In this document: positions 33,886 through 42,570 of the stretch, piece by piece
How the letters are laid out: every line of letters starts with the position of its first letter
Position numbering within the stretch: position 1 is the first letter of the stretch
Assembly (NCBI GenBank): GCA_016930595.1
Contig: JAFGGJ010000082.1
Location: 1-64,000 of the forward strand
Direction: 5' to 3'
Source: Planctomycetota bacterium
Lineage (GTDB): Bacteria; Planctomycetota; SZUA-567; JAFGGJ01
DNA: 64,000 nucleotides
Notes under the pieces: generated by a model
Seen by the model: only the letters and a program-made list of their open reading frames with translations
Told to the model about the DNA's origin: nothing
Databases searched by the model: none
Program-made: the position numbers and the translations under genes

Positions 33886-35928
33886 CTAGTGGTTGACCGC
33901 CGGGTAGAGGGCCCGGTTGATGGTACGTTCCACGTCAGGGGTGTAGTCGAAGATCCAGCCGTCGGGAGAACCGGTGTCGACGCGGAGGGCGGTTTCGGCC
34001 CTCGGGAGAATTTCGTCGCCGTCGGCGTAATGTTCGCCGGCCGGGGTGACGATATTGGCTTGGACGACAATGAAAAGGTTGGAGCGTTCGACGGTATCGG
34101 ACTGGGATCTGAAAAGCAGGCCGATGAGGGGCAGGTAGCCGAGGAAGGGGACGCGCTTCACGACTTTTTCGGCGCGGTTGCGCAGGAGCCCGCCCAGCAC
34201 GACCACTCCGCCGTCCTCGATAATCAGCCTTGTGACGACTTCGCGCTTCTTGATGATGGGGCGCTGGACGGTCTGCGTGGTGCCTGCGGTGACTTCCGCA
34301 CTGATGACTTCGAACTGCTGGAAGCGGTCGGTCCCGCCTTCAACGTCGTCAACCAGCGGATGGAGTTCGAGAGCAATGGTCTTCAGGTCGTTGCCGACGG
34401 AGGGAGTGACTTCCAGGTGGAATCCCACGTCGATGTCTTCGAACTGGTCGGGGACAAGTATGGACGGGGCCTGGGTGGTGGTGCTGGTGGTGGTAGTGGT
34501 GGTGCTGGCCGACTTGTACTGGCTGACGTAGGAGAAGGTGGTGGCCACGTCCATGACGGCCTTCTGGTTGTTGAGAGCGAGAATCTGTGGGGCCGAGAGG
34601 AGCTTGGCGCGGGTGTTCTTCTCAAGCGCCCTCAGGATGGCCTGGAACTGCGGTTCGGTCTGGAATCCGGTGAAGACGATATTGAAGCCTTCGCCCGCGG
34701 CAACGCCCAGGTTCGTGCCTGTCCCGGCGTTGAAGTTGTAACGGCGGTTGGTATCGACGAGGAACGGGTCGCCGCCTTCGCTGTCGGGGGGGATGGATAT
34801 GTCGAAGCCGAGGTCTTTTTCATTGGTGCTGTTGACTTCGATGAACTTGGTCCTGATAAGCACCTGGAGAGGGGGCCGGTCTACGACGTCGAGGATGGCT
34901 TCCAGCCTCCTGTGCATGTCGGGGGTGGTGATGACCATGAGCGAGTTGGTCTTCTTGTCGATGAAGTACTGTGAATCGGCGGGCCAGAGGTCGGGCCAGC
35001 CGGAGACCCATCCGAGGACTTCTTCGAGGTAGCTGCCCTGCGCTCCGCCGCCGCCGCCGCCGCCTCCTCCGGCTCCGCCGCCGACTGCCTGGGAAATTGC
35101 CCTGGCGACGTCGGCCTGGTTGACGATGCCGCCGGAGGATGATGCCGTCCTCCTGCCGGTGCCGCCCATCTGCATATCGCCGAAGGCAACAAGGCCGGTA
35201 TTGAGGGGATAGATGCGCGGCTCGAGCATGGGCTTGTCGGAAGAGACGATCCAGACGGCTTCAGGGGTGACGGTATAGGACAGGTCGCTGTGGACCTTGG
35301 TTATGAAATCGAGAAGGCCCTTGAGCGGCATGTTTTCGACATGGACCGTAAGGCTCTTGCCGTCGATGGTCGCCTGGTCGGCGATGATGTTCACCCCGGT
35401 GGCCTTGAAGAGGGTATTGAGGAGGTAGTCGAGGTCGACGTTGATGAAATTGAGGCTGATGCGCTGGCTGAGCATCTCGTCCATGCGGATTTCTTCAGGT
35501 GTACGCGGGGTCTTGCCTCGCGTCTTGGGCTCGGGCCGCGCGACGATGACGGGCCTGCCCGGAACACGGCTGGCTTCTTCGACCATGTCGAGGGCGTCTT
35601 CTTCACGGATTTCCTCCGCCTTGGTCTTCAACTCGCGCTGCTGATTGCGGAGGACTTCTTCGCACTGCATCTGCAGTTCGAGGGCGTGGCGGTTCTGAGG
35701 ATCAGAAACCAGGATATCCCGGCAGAACCGTGCGGCAGTGGCGTAGTCCCTTGAGCGGTAGAGACGCCTGGCGAACCACAGCTTGCGATGGTTCTCTTCG
35801 AGCGTGCCGTCGGACGGCTTCTCGAAAGGCCGTTCGTCCGGGAGAGGAATCACTTCGACTTCGCCTCCCCGGACTTGCAGAGCCGCTGCCACCAGCAGCA
35901 CCACCAGCAGGTTTCTCATGGAATGCAT
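33886..35928 (-). CDS. Type IV pilus/type II secretion secretin (PilQ/Amuc_1098-like)
   Basis: A 680-residue outer-membrane secretin. A signal peptide (MRNLLVVLLVAAALQVRGGE) is followed by a TPR-like helical region (about 30-95), an STN/N0-like domain (ISLNFINVDLDYLLNTLFKA), N1-type domains and a Gly-rich linker (about 280-296, a run of Gly codons). The C-terminal secretin domain has VPFLGYLPLIGLLFRS and VVVLGGLLRNRAEKVVKRV. It would form the multimeric outer-membrane gate for the pilus. No PilB/PilT ATPase, PilC or prepilin is present in this window, so the motor must lie elsewhere. GGGAGA precedes the first ATG. Confidence 0.92.
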   Translation of the reverse strand: MHSMRNLLVVLLVAAALQVRGGEVEVIPLPDERPFEKPSDGTLEENHRKLWFARRLYRSRDYATAARFCRDILVSDPQNRHALELQMQCEEVLRNQQRELKTKAEEIREEDALDMVEEASRVPGRPVIVARPEPKTRGKTPRTPEEIRMDEMLSQRISLNFINVDLDYLLNTLFKATGVNIIADQATIDGKSLTVHVENMPLKGLLDFITKVHSDLSYTVTPEAVWIVSSDKPMLEPRIYPLNTGLVAFGDMQMGGTGRRTASSSGGIVNQADVARAISQAVGGGAGGGGGGGGGAQGSYLEEVLGWVSGWPDLWPADSQYFIDKKTNSLMVITTPDMHRRLEAILDVVDRPPLQVLIRTKFIEVNSTNEKDLGFDISIPPDSEGGDPFLVDTNRRYNFNAGTGTNLGVAAGEGFNIVFTGFQTEPQFQAILRALEKNTRAKLLSAPQILALNNQKAVMDVATTFSYVSQYKSASTTTTTTSTTTQAPSILVPDQFEDIDVGFHLEVTPSVGNDLKTIALELHPLVDDVEGGTDRFQQFEVISAEVTAGTTQTVQRPIIKKREVVTRLIIEDGGVVVLGGLLRNRAEKVVKRVPFLGYLPLIGLLFRSQSDTVERSNLFIVVQANIVTPAGEHYADGDEILPRAETALRVDTGSPDGWIFDYTPDVERTINRALYPAVNH

Positions 35929-35937
35929 GGCATCTCC

Positions 35938-36444
35938 CTAGTACGTCATTACGACAACACCCATAATAGCCGAGACGGGAACCTGGCCGAAAGCGCGGCT
36001 GTCGAGAGACGATGACGCCAGGTTGTCGTTGAGGATGAACACGTTGCCCGGGTTCACTTCGACCGCTTCCAGTTCGGCTGGAGCCTTGTCCGGCGCCGCC
36101 GGGGCGAAGAAAACGTATTTTCCCGCCGTGGCGCCGTTGATGAGCAGCCGCCCGTTTTCGAGGGCCACTTTCTCGCCGCCGGTGGCCGCTATTCTGCCGA
36201 GAAGCGCCATGGACGGGGCGGGCCTGTAGAGCACGACGTCGCCGCGTGAAAGGCGCCCGTGGCCGGTCTTGACAAGTATGCCGCTGCCCGCCGGAAACGC
36301 CGGCGACATGCCGTCGCCTTCCGGAGACTTCATGTTATCGAAGCGCAGCATGAAATACAGGACGGCCGCCGTCACCGAACCGAGGGCGGCAATCCGCACG
36401 CCGGCTGCCGCCATGTTCATCCAGGCTTTAGGATACTTGCCCAT
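35938..36444 (-). CDS. Signal peptidase I-like protein lacking catalytic residues
   Basis: A 168-residue protein of the S26 fold with one N-terminal transmembrane helix (about 15-34). Box B reads EGDGMSPAF, with Gly45 where the catalytic Ser should precede Met; box D reads LLGRIAATGGEKV, with Gly83 in place of the general-base Lys. Box E (DNLASSSLDSRAFGQVP, 140-156) is intact, so the fold is clear. Length is about the size of small S26 enzymes. It therefore looks like a pseudo-protease, perhaps a substrate-binding factor for pilin or exported proteins. It lies nine bases upstream of the secretin gene and probably heads the pilus operon. Confidence 0.82.
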   Translation of the reverse strand: MGKYPKAWMNMAAAGVRIAALGSVTAAVLYFMLRFDNMKSPEGDGMSPAFPAGSGILVKTGHGRLSRGDVVLYRPAPSMALLGRIAATGGEKVALENGRLLINGATAGKYVFFAPAAPDKAPAELEAVEVNPGNVFILNDNLASSSLDSRAFGQVPVSAIMGVVVMTY

Positions 36445-36470
36445 GTTCCGCTTCCCGCAAAACCAAACGG

Positions 36471-36494
36471 CCTGCGGGATACTAACCCCGCAGG
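36471..36494 (-). terminator. Hairpin terminator after rpmH
   Basis: On the minus strand CCTGCGGG and CCCGCAGG pair perfectly around an eight-base loop. The hairpin is followed by a T-rich stretch (CCGTTTGGTTTTG). It lies between rpmH and the signal-peptidase-like gene, and probably separates ribosomal-protein and pilus transcription. Confidence 0.6.
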
Positions 36495-36548
36495 GCCGCA
36501 GCGGTCACAAACTAATGAGGCCGGCCACCACCGGAAGGCCTTTCCGTT

Positions 36549-36686
36549 TCAGACGACAGTCAGGCGTTTGCGTCCTTTCCCGCGGCGGCTCTTGAGAACG
36601 GCCCTGCCGGCCTTGGTCTTCATCCGTTTCAGAAAACCATGGACGCGTTTGCCTTTTATTTTCGAATTGCGGCGGTTAAGCTTCAT
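36549..36686 (-). CDS. rpmH: 50S ribosomal protein L34
   Basis: A 45-residue, extremely basic protein ([20 protein letters not shown] at the start, [10 protein letters not shown] at the end) that matches L34 across its whole length, including the [15 protein letters not shown] core. The ATG at 36686 is the only sensible start. A good promoter lies upstream at 36730-36757. Usually rpmH heads rpmH-rnpA-yidC near the origin; here it is flanked by an MDR dehydrogenase and pilus genes, and rnpA is not adjacent. Confidence 0.97.
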   Translation of the reverse strand: MKLNRRNSKIKGKRVHGFLKRMKTKAGRAVLKSRRGKGRKRLTVV

Positions 36687-36729
36687 CGATGGGTGCTCCT
36701 TTCATGCGACTCCGGGTAGTGAGAACACT

Positions 36730-36757
36730 ATTGTATACCGCCACGCGACTCGGTCAA
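36730..36757 (-). promoter_or_regulatory. Promoter of rpmH
   Basis: On the minus strand, TTGACC (36757-36752) and TACAAT (36735-36730) are separated by 16 bases, about 45 bp upstream of the rpmH start. Confidence 0.7.
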
Positions 36758-36800
36758 GAGCCGAGACGGGGCCTGGGCGGCCGCAGCCGGGGCAGCCCGG

Positions 36801-37817
36801 TCAGGGCAGGATGAGCACCCCCATGTGTTTCGAAGGCTCTTCGATCAGCCGGCGGTAGCCTTCCGGGGCTTCGGCGAGCCTTATCCTGTCGGTTATGAGC
36901 GGCTTTACGGCCAGTCGGCCTTCCAGGATATCGCTATAAAGGCGTTCTTCGAGCCGGTCCTTCTGGACGCCGCCGTCGCGCTGCATCACTTTCCCGTGCG
37001 CACCGACCACGGTGAGCGCCTTCCTGTGGATCCACTTGTACAGGTCGATTTCGACCGGCTCCCTTGTGCTGCCCAGAAGTACGACGGTGGAAAAATCCGG
37101 AGCACCTTGCATCAGGGCGGCGCCGACACGGGCCGACCCGGTCGCTTCGACGATGATACTCGGTCCGCCGTCCGGGAAGGTTTCAGCGAAGCTTTCTTTC
37201 CAGGTCCTGTCCGGGGCGACGACGCGGGCGCTGCATCCGCACGCCTTTGCCGCGGCGACACGGGATTCCGTCAGGTCGAAGCCCACGGCCGCGGCCGGCT
37301 CCACGGGAAACAGCAGGCCGCGCGTGTAGACCTGCAGGCACATCTGGCCGATCAGCCCGAGGCCGATGACGGCAACGGAGGAATCGTCCGCGGCGGGCGC
37401 GGCGAAAGGAGCGGAAGCCCCTATGACGGCCAGGGGAATACAGGAGGCTTCTTCGGCCCGCTCGGTGCCGGACAGCCTGATCGCGTGCGTCTCGGCGGGG
37501 TCGAAGTCATGGACGTTCGCGTGGGCTAGCGGCAATACGACTCCGCTGCCGGCGGGGAACTGTTCCGCATGGCCGTTCGGATCGGTCACCACGCCCGCCC
37601 AGCAGTAGCCGCCGTCCATGGGAACGGTGCCCCACTTCAGTGACTTATCCCTGTAGGCGGCGTGTCTGCCGGTCAGAACCGCCAGTTCGGTGCCAGGCGA
37701 GATGACCGAGGCTATGCATTCGGCGCGGACCATGTTCTTCCGGGGGGCGCCTATATCGCGCTCTTCTACCACGGCGCGGTTCACTTCCTTGAAATGCACG
37801 ATTTTCTGCATCGTCAT
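36801..37817 (-). CDS. Zinc-type medium-chain dehydrogenase/reductase family protein
   Basis: A 338-residue MDR-superfamily protein. It has a GroES-like N-terminal domain (SVISPGTELAVLTGRHAAYR) and a Rossmann domain with SSVAVIGLGLIGQMCLQVY, matching the GxGxxG nucleotide motif. The canonical catalytic-zinc Cys/His of alcohol dehydrogenases is not evident (the position reads ISPGTEL rather than C-G-S-D), as in the threonine-dehydrogenase-like/BchC group that acts on sugars or polyols. Cytosolic NAD(P)-dependent oxidoreductase, substrate unknown. The start at ATG 37817 has AAGGA upstream. Confidence 0.8.
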   Translation of the reverse strand: MTMQKIVHFKEVNRAVVEERDIGAPRKNMVRAECIASVISPGTELAVLTGRHAAYRDKSLKWGTVPMDGGYCWAGVVTDPNGHAEQFPAGSGVVLPLAHANVHDFDPAETHAIRLSGTERAEEASCIPLAVIGASAPFAAPAADDSSVAVIGLGLIGQMCLQVYTRGLLFPVEPAAAVGFDLTESRVAAAKACGCSARVVAPDRTWKESFAETFPDGGPSIIVEATGSARVGAALMQGAPDFSTVVLLGSTREPVEIDLYKWIHRKALTVVGAHGKVMQRDGGVQKDRLEERLYSDILEGRLAVKPLITDRIRLAEAPEGYRRLIEEPSKHMGVLILP

Positions 37818-37915
37818 CGGGCGATCCTTTCATGCGGGTGGTGGGGGCTGCGGAGATATGATACAGGAATGGGACCGTTTGAAAAATGCAACGGGCAGGA
37901 CCCGGGGCCTGCGGG

Positions 37916-38860
37916 TTATTCCGGACGTTCCGAGATAAGGCCTTTCAGGGCGTCGAACCCTTCCGGGTCTTCGGCCGGAACGCTTTTTTTCTTGTCATCG
38001 GCGGGCCTGGGACTGGGGAGCCATTCTTCCTCTTCGTCCGGATTGACGGCCGTGCCGTGCTTGCCTTCCCGGTCCGTTTCAAGACGGCTTTTTTCACTGT
38101 CGGGAGGTTCCGGAACACGAAAGAACCGTATGTCGTCGAAACCGTAGCTGTGCCTCGGCCAGTAGCAGAAAACAACCAGGCGGACGTATTCGACTTTCAC
38201 GTCTTTGCGGAGCTTGCCGGGAGCGAAAGCGCGCTGCCAGGTGAAGTACTGCCATCCCTTGGAATCGTAAGCCCGGCAGGCAAGGTATTTCCTGACGACT
38301 TCCCTTTCCCGCCCGCCCGGCCCGTTGCTTGTGTAGCCTTTCACGAAGATCATGGGCATAAAGTCGAAATCGGCGCCTTTTTCCCAGGTGCCCTTGCACC
38401 ATGCGGCCACGTTGTAGTAGGCCTCAGGGTCTATGGGTATGGGGTCGGAACGGACCGCCACGCCGGAAGTGCCGCCCACGGTGTCGTAGCCGGGTGGCTT
38501 TACCGGGAGCCTGGCGGGCGGCGCGGCGGAAGGGTTCCTGTCCAGTTCCTTGCGGCGGTCTTCGTACTGCGAAAGGAGAACGTCGGTGTCGATACGGAGA
38601 TAACGCCCGGAAGGGCTTCTGCCGCCTGCGGCCTTGAGGCTCTCCGGGTCGATCTTTTCACGCCCGGAAGGCGCCTGCTCCCAGAAAGAGGAAAGCCTGT
38701 CCATGCGGCTCCAGTTCGCCGGCTGCCAGCCGGAGCCCTGCTCAAACGAGCTGTTGGCGACAAGGTTTACGCCGTATTGCGGAGCGTCTTTCGGTTCTTC
38801 CGCGGCGGCGGACAGGGCGATCAGCGCCGCAGCAGGCAGCCATGCGTGTCTGAGCGTCAT
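37916..38860 (-). CDS. Secreted protein with carbohydrate-binding-like domain, unknown function
   Basis: A 314-residue protein with signal peptide (MTLRHAWLPAAALIALSAAA). It begins its mature part with NLVANSSFEQGSGWQPANW, the opening typical of CBM4/9-like beta sandwiches (N-x-SFE-G-x-W-xP), and continues with strands ending in YGFDDIRFFRVPEPP. The C terminus is charged and disordered (DEEEEW, DDKKK). No enzymatic motif was found. The ATG at 38860 has GGAG close upstream; two ATGs further upstream give an implausibly long leader. Likely a periplasmic or surface glycan-binding protein. Confidence 0.65.
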   Translation of the reverse strand: MTLRHAWLPAAALIALSAAAEEPKDAPQYGVNLVANSSFEQGSGWQPANWSRMDRLSSFWEQAPSGREKIDPESLKAAGGRSPSGRYLRIDTDVLLSQYEDRRKELDRNPSAAPPARLPVKPPGYDTVGGTSGVAVRSDPIPIDPEAYYNVAAWCKGTWEKGADFDFMPMIFVKGYTSNGPGGREREVVRKYLACRAYDSKGWQYFTWQRAFAPGKLRKDVKVEYVRLVVFCYWPRHSYGFDDIRFFRVPEPPDSEKSRLETDREGKHGTAVNPDEEEEWLPSPRPADDKKKSVPAEDPEGFDALKGLISERPE

Positions 38861-38953
38861 TGCTTGCTCCATGAGCGCGGTCGAACCACCGGGTGATACG
38901 CGGTTTAACTGCCAGAATGGTCCCAAGTCACAACGGCGGCGACGCCCGGAAAC

Positions 38954-40162
38954 CTACCTGGGGGAGCGTTCGACGACGGCGACGGGCTTCGGCGGCACGA
39001 TCGAAATTCCCACCGTCTCGAAGTCCCGTTTCAGTGACGGGTATACGCCTTTCAGCAGTGTGGAATTGACTTGCAGGACGTTTACCGGTTCCCCCGTGAC
39101 GAAGGCGTCCACTACGTATTCTTCGGCCGCCGTCCCGCCTGAGCGGTAGTCGAACGTAAGCCTGTAACGGGCGCTTTTCTCAACTTCGCTCAGATTGAGA
39201 TTGGTGATGCGCGTGTTGTCGAGAAAAGAGCTCCGGAGTTCGTCGGCATAGTCTTTGGGACTGCTGAGTTTTGTGGAGAGTATGGTCCTTATCTGGACGT
39301 CGGTGTCGAGGGTGGGCCGGCTGAGGATCAGCTTGTAGACTTCCTTGACTTCCTTCCTGTCCTGGATGTCGTCGGCGGGGTCGTAGAGAATGTCGAGGTT
39401 CCAGTCAGCCGGAAGCTGGAAAGTGTACCAGTTGTAAGTGACGGTGTTGTTTTTGCCCACGGTATATCCCGGGCCGTAGAACTGGAAGGTGGTGAGAAGC
39501 TTATTGAGATATTTTTCGTATTGCTCGCTCTGTTCTTCAGGGTAGACAAGGTTGAAAACGGTGTCGCCGACGGATAAAGATGTGCCGTTGAGCATGTTGA
39601 CGGCCACGCGGTTGATAATCACATATGTGTAAATGGTCCTGATGCTTATGGAGCCGTCTTCCGCCTGGACGTCTCCCACGAGATCGATTCTGCGGGCGTC
39701 GAGCCCCTGGACGTTCATGGAGAGGGTTTCGCTTTTTACGGTAAAGCCCTTGTTCTTGGCTTTCAGATATGCCTTCAGGCTTTCGTAGATGTCTACGATG
39801 CCCAACCGGCTCTGGACCTGCCAGATGCTCATGGCTGTGCGGAGTCCGAAGACAGAAGGCCCCCTGCCGTCCAGCTTGGTCGTACTCTGCGCGCTTTCGG
39901 TGAAACTCCATCCGGAATCAACCCTGAATTCCATGCCCGCCGATTCAACGCGTACCTTGCGGTCCAGTACGATGGGACGTTCTTCGGGGACTGCTTCGGG
40001 AGACGCCGCGCCGTCTTCGGCCGCAGGGGCTTCTCCTCCGGCAGGCGCGGGTACGGCTTCCGGTGTTCCTCCGGGAGCCGGTTCCTGGCACAGTATCGGG
40101 CGCGACAGCACCGGCATAACGAGCCCCACGAGGACAATGGCGAGACATTTCCATGCTTTCAT
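38954..40162 (-). CDS. Exported protein of unknown function, alpha/beta (PsbP/Mog1-like) repeats
   Basis: A 402-residue protein with a signal peptide (MKAWKCLAIVLVGLVMPVLS) and a Pro/Ala/Glu-rich linker (about 25-60). Two similar alpha+beta units follow: the first has VESAGMEFRVDSGWSFTESA and a later SEQYEKYLNKLLTTFQF, the second YNWYTFQLPADWNLDILYDP and a matching helix/strand pattern. The phrasing (a strand, then a x-P-x-W-x2 turn, an invasin-like helix then TFQF) is typical of PsbP/DcrB/Mog1-like folds. AGGAGG lies seven bases before the ATG at 40162, which decides this start over an ATG at 40168. Function unknown. Confidence 0.6.
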   Translation of the reverse strand: MKAWKCLAIVLVGLVMPVLSRPILCQEPAPGGTPEAVPAPAGGEAPAAEDGAASPEAVPEERPIVLDRKVRVESAGMEFRVDSGWSFTESAQSTTKLDGRGPSVFGLRTAMSIWQVQSRLGIVDIYESLKAYLKAKNKGFTVKSETLSMNVQGLDARRIDLVGDVQAEDGSISIRTIYTYVIINRVAVNMLNGTSLSVGDTVFNLVYPEEQSEQYEKYLNKLLTTFQFYGPGYTVGKNNTVTYNWYTFQLPADWNLDILYDPADDIQDRKEVKEVYKLILSRPTLDTDVQIRTILSTKLSSPKDYADELRSSFLDNTRITNLNLSEVEKSARYRLTFDYRSGGTAAEEYVVDAFVTGEPVNVLQVNSTLLKGVYPSLKRDFETVGISIVPPKPVAVVERSPR

Positions 40163-40290
40163 CAACATTCCTCCTGCTTTCCCCCTTGGGGGGCACATCT
40201 TTTCGATACTATATCTTTGTCGGCAAGTAACGCCGGCTGCGTTAGCGGGCAACGAGCGCTCCGCCGCCTCCCGCCTGAACGCATTATCGG

Positions 40291-41382
40291 CTATCGCGGA
40301 CCCTTTGGCAAGCGGTCATCTCCCGTTCGTTCCAGCAGCATGTCGGCCAGGACAAGGGCCAGCATCGCTTCGCCCACGACAACTGCGGCAGGTACGGCGG
40401 TTACGTCGGCCCTTTCTCTGGACGCGGGGGCTTCTTCCCCGGTGGATATGTCGATGGATTTCAGCGGGGCGGCCAGGGTGGGTATGGGTTTCATGGCGGC
40501 GCAGACGACCACCGGTTCGCCGTTGGTGATGCCGCCTTCAATGCCGCCGGCCCTGTTGGAAAGCCTGCGGTACCCGCCGCCGCCGCCCGGGACAATCTCG
40601 TCATGCACGGAACTGCCCGGCAGGCGCGCGTTCGCAAACGCCGGACCGATTTCTACGCCCTTGATCGCCGGTATGGACATGAACGCGTGGGCTATGACGG
40701 CGTCGGCGCGCCTGTCCCACTGGACGTGGCTGCCAAGGCCCGGAGGCACCCCGAACGCGGCCACCTGGAATATGCCTCCCAGCGAGTCGCCATTTTCACG
40801 TGCGCGGTCCACCGCTTCTTTCATCCGGGTGGTGGCGTCGTCGTCGGGACATCTCATTTCGGATTCGTCGGCGCCGGCAAAATCTTCCGGCACGGCGGGA
40901 AACGCCAGCCCGGAATCCACGTCCCCGAGCGCCGTGACACGGCCGAAAATCCGGCACCCGGCCCTTTGCAGCAGCAGTTCCGCTACTGCTCCGGCGGCTA
41001 CCCGGGCGGCCGTGTCCCGGGCACTTGCCCTTTCCAGCACTTCCCGGATGCCTATGCCGTACTTGATGTGGCCGGCAAGGTCGGCGTGGCCGGGACGGGG
41101 CACGGTGAGCTCGGGAGTTTCGTCCAGGCGGCTGTCGCGGTTCTCGATCACGAGCAGAAGGGGGGCGCCGGTCGTAACACCTTTCCTGACGCCGGACAGC
41201 ACCTTGACCGTGTCGTGTTCAATCTGCTGCCGGCCGCCGCGGCCGTAGCCGCCCTGTCTCATGGCGAGGCGCCGGTTGACGTGCGACTCGTCCAGCACCA
41301 GCCCGGGCGGTATGCCGTCGAGAAGAGCCGAAACGGCCGGCCCGTGGCTTTCTCCGGCGGTAAGCAACCTCAGTATCCTCAT
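40291..41382 (-). CDS. aroC: Chorismate synthase
   Basis: A 363-residue enzyme of the shikimate pathway, converting 5-enolpyruvylshikimate-3-phosphate to chorismate with reduced FMN. Family signatures are intact: GESHGPAVSALLDGIPPG at the N terminus, RQGGYGRGGRQQIEHD, RDSRLDETPELTVPRPGHAD, the central ERASARDTAARVAAGAVAE, and NRAGGIEGGITNGEPVVV near the end. The length is normal. The ATG at 41382 overlaps the stop of the HDOD gene (ATGA) with TGGAG upstream, so translation is coupled to a signalling gene. No other aro genes are adjacent. Confidence 0.97.
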   Translation of the reverse strand: MRILRLLTAGESHGPAVSALLDGIPPGLVLDESHVNRRLAMRQGGYGRGGRQQIEHDTVKVLSGVRKGVTTGAPLLLVIENRDSRLDETPELTVPRPGHADLAGHIKYGIGIREVLERASARDTAARVAAGAVAELLLQRAGCRIFGRVTALGDVDSGLAFPAVPEDFAGADESEMRCPDDDATTRMKEAVDRARENGDSLGGIFQVAAFGVPPGLGSHVQWDRRADAVIAHAFMSIPAIKGVEIGPAFANARLPGSSVHDEIVPGGGGGYRRLSNRAGGIEGGITNGEPVVVCAAMKPIPTLAAPLKSIDISTGEEAPASRERADVTAVPAAVVVGEAMLALVLADMLLERTGDDRLPKGPR

Positions 41383-42263
41383 AATATCTCCAGAAACCCC
41401 TGTATCCTGCTCATGTTGTCGGACGCGTGCTCCAGCGTCAGGGGGATGTCGTCCAGCCCTATCCCCAAGGCGCCGAGTGCCTCGTGGGACAGCCTGGGAA
41501 TCTGCTTGTCTCCGCCCGAGCCGATAAGCAGTGCCCGCACAAGTATGTCGGCCACGTGAACGCCGGCGGCCAGCCTGCCGTATGCGGCGGCGTCTTCGCC
41601 GGGCGCCTGCCCTCTTGCCTCGGTATGATGGCGGCTCACGCCTTGGACAATGTGCGTGGGCAGGTGCCACTGGTCCAGCAGTATCCCGCCCACGTCGGCA
41701 TGATTGTAGCCGAGCACTTTTGTCTCCGCTTCCACGAGCAGGCTGTCTTCCGTCTTGACCACTTCCAGCACTTCGGCGAAACGCTCGCGGGCGTACTGGT
41801 GCATGACCACCTTGCCGATGTCGTGCAGTAACCCGCAGATGAAGCCGTCATCGGCCTCCTTGTGGCTGAAAGGCTGCAGCAGGCCGCTGGCGGCGGTCGC
41901 CACGGCGACGGAATGGACCCAGAAGTCCCTGTAGCCGAAAGGCAGATCCTTGGCGTCGAATGCATCCAGCACGAACGATGAGAGTACAACGTTCCGCACG
42001 GTGTTGAAGCCGAGGATGACCACGGCGTGGGTCACGTTGGCTATCTTGCGCGGGAACCCGTACATCGATGAATTGACGAGCTTCAGCAGGCGCCCGGACA
42101 GCACCAGGTCCCGGCTGATTACGGCGTTCAGGTCGGCGGCGCTGGTGCTGGGATCCTGCACGAGTTCGTTGACCCTGGCGACTATGCTGGGCAGCGTGGG
42201 AAGGGCGTCTATGCCTTCCACCAGACGATGTGCTTCCAGCCGGGGTCCGTTGTCGTCGGGCAT
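41379..42263 (-). CDS. HDOD-domain signalling protein
   Basis: A 294-residue HDOD-domain protein. The N-terminal helices carry LPTLPSIVARVNELVQDPST, VISRDLVLSGRLLKLVNSSM and YGFPRKIANVTHAVVILGFN, the hallmark of the family. A central HD-like site reads GLLHDIGKVVMHQY. HDOD proteins act in signalling, often near cyclic-di-GMP and chemotaxis circuits; catalysis is rarely proven. Its stop overlaps the aroC start by four bases, and a small DUF3391-like gene lies eight bases upstream, suggesting a three-gene unit. Confidence 0.88.
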   Translation of the reverse strand: MPDDNGPRLEAHRLVEGIDALPTLPSIVARVNELVQDPSTSAADLNAVISRDLVLSGRLLKLVNSSMYGFPRKIANVTHAVVILGFNTVRNVVLSSFVLDAFDAKDLPFGYRDFWVHSVAVATAASGLLQPFSHKEADDGFICGLLHDIGKVVMHQYARERFAEVLEVVKTEDSLLVEAETKVLGYNHADVGGILLDQWHLPTHIVQGVSRHHTEARGQAPGEDAAAYGRLAAGVHVADILVRALLIGSGGDKQIPRLSHEALGALGIGLDDIPLTLEHASDNMSRIQGFLEIL

Positions 42264-42270
42264 GTCGCGG

Positions 42271-42570
42271 CTATCTTTCCGTGGTGTCGGCGGTGAGACG
42301 CAATGCCGTTTCGTGGAGTTTCTCCATAAAGACGTCGCCCTTGTGCCGCTCGAACATCTGGTCCAGGGTTTCCCGCACCCTGCTTTGCGTGTTGGGTTCG
42401 CTCAGAATGGTGCTGATGCCTTCGGACAGCAGGAAATTCGTGACGTCGTCCGTCAGGACCGTGCCCGCCCTGGCGAGCAGTTTGCCGTCCGAAGAGAGTA
42501 TGTCCGTGGCCAGTCTTCTGCCGACGGCGTGCTTGCCCAGCTTGAGCATGACGCGGCTCTGGTCATGCAT
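42271..42570 (-). CDS. Small protein resembling the N-terminal domain of HD-GYP regulators
   Basis: A 99-residue protein. The segment VGRRLATDILSSDGKLLARA then GTVLTDDVTNFLLSEGISTI matches the pattern (G-x-x-L-A-x-D-I-x-s-x-dG-x-x-L-l-x-x-G-x-x-L-t) common just before HD-GYP phosphodiesterase domains. No HD-GYP domain follows; the separate downstream HDOD gene may supply the partner domain. The ATG at 42570 has GAGG upstream; a 30-residue N-terminal extension is low-complexity and unlikely. Confidence 0.65.
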   Translation of the reverse strand: MHDQSRVMLKLGKHAVGRRLATDILSSDGKLLARAGTVLTDDVTNFLLSEGISTILSEPNTQSRVRETLDQMFERHKGDVFMEKLHETALRLTADTTER

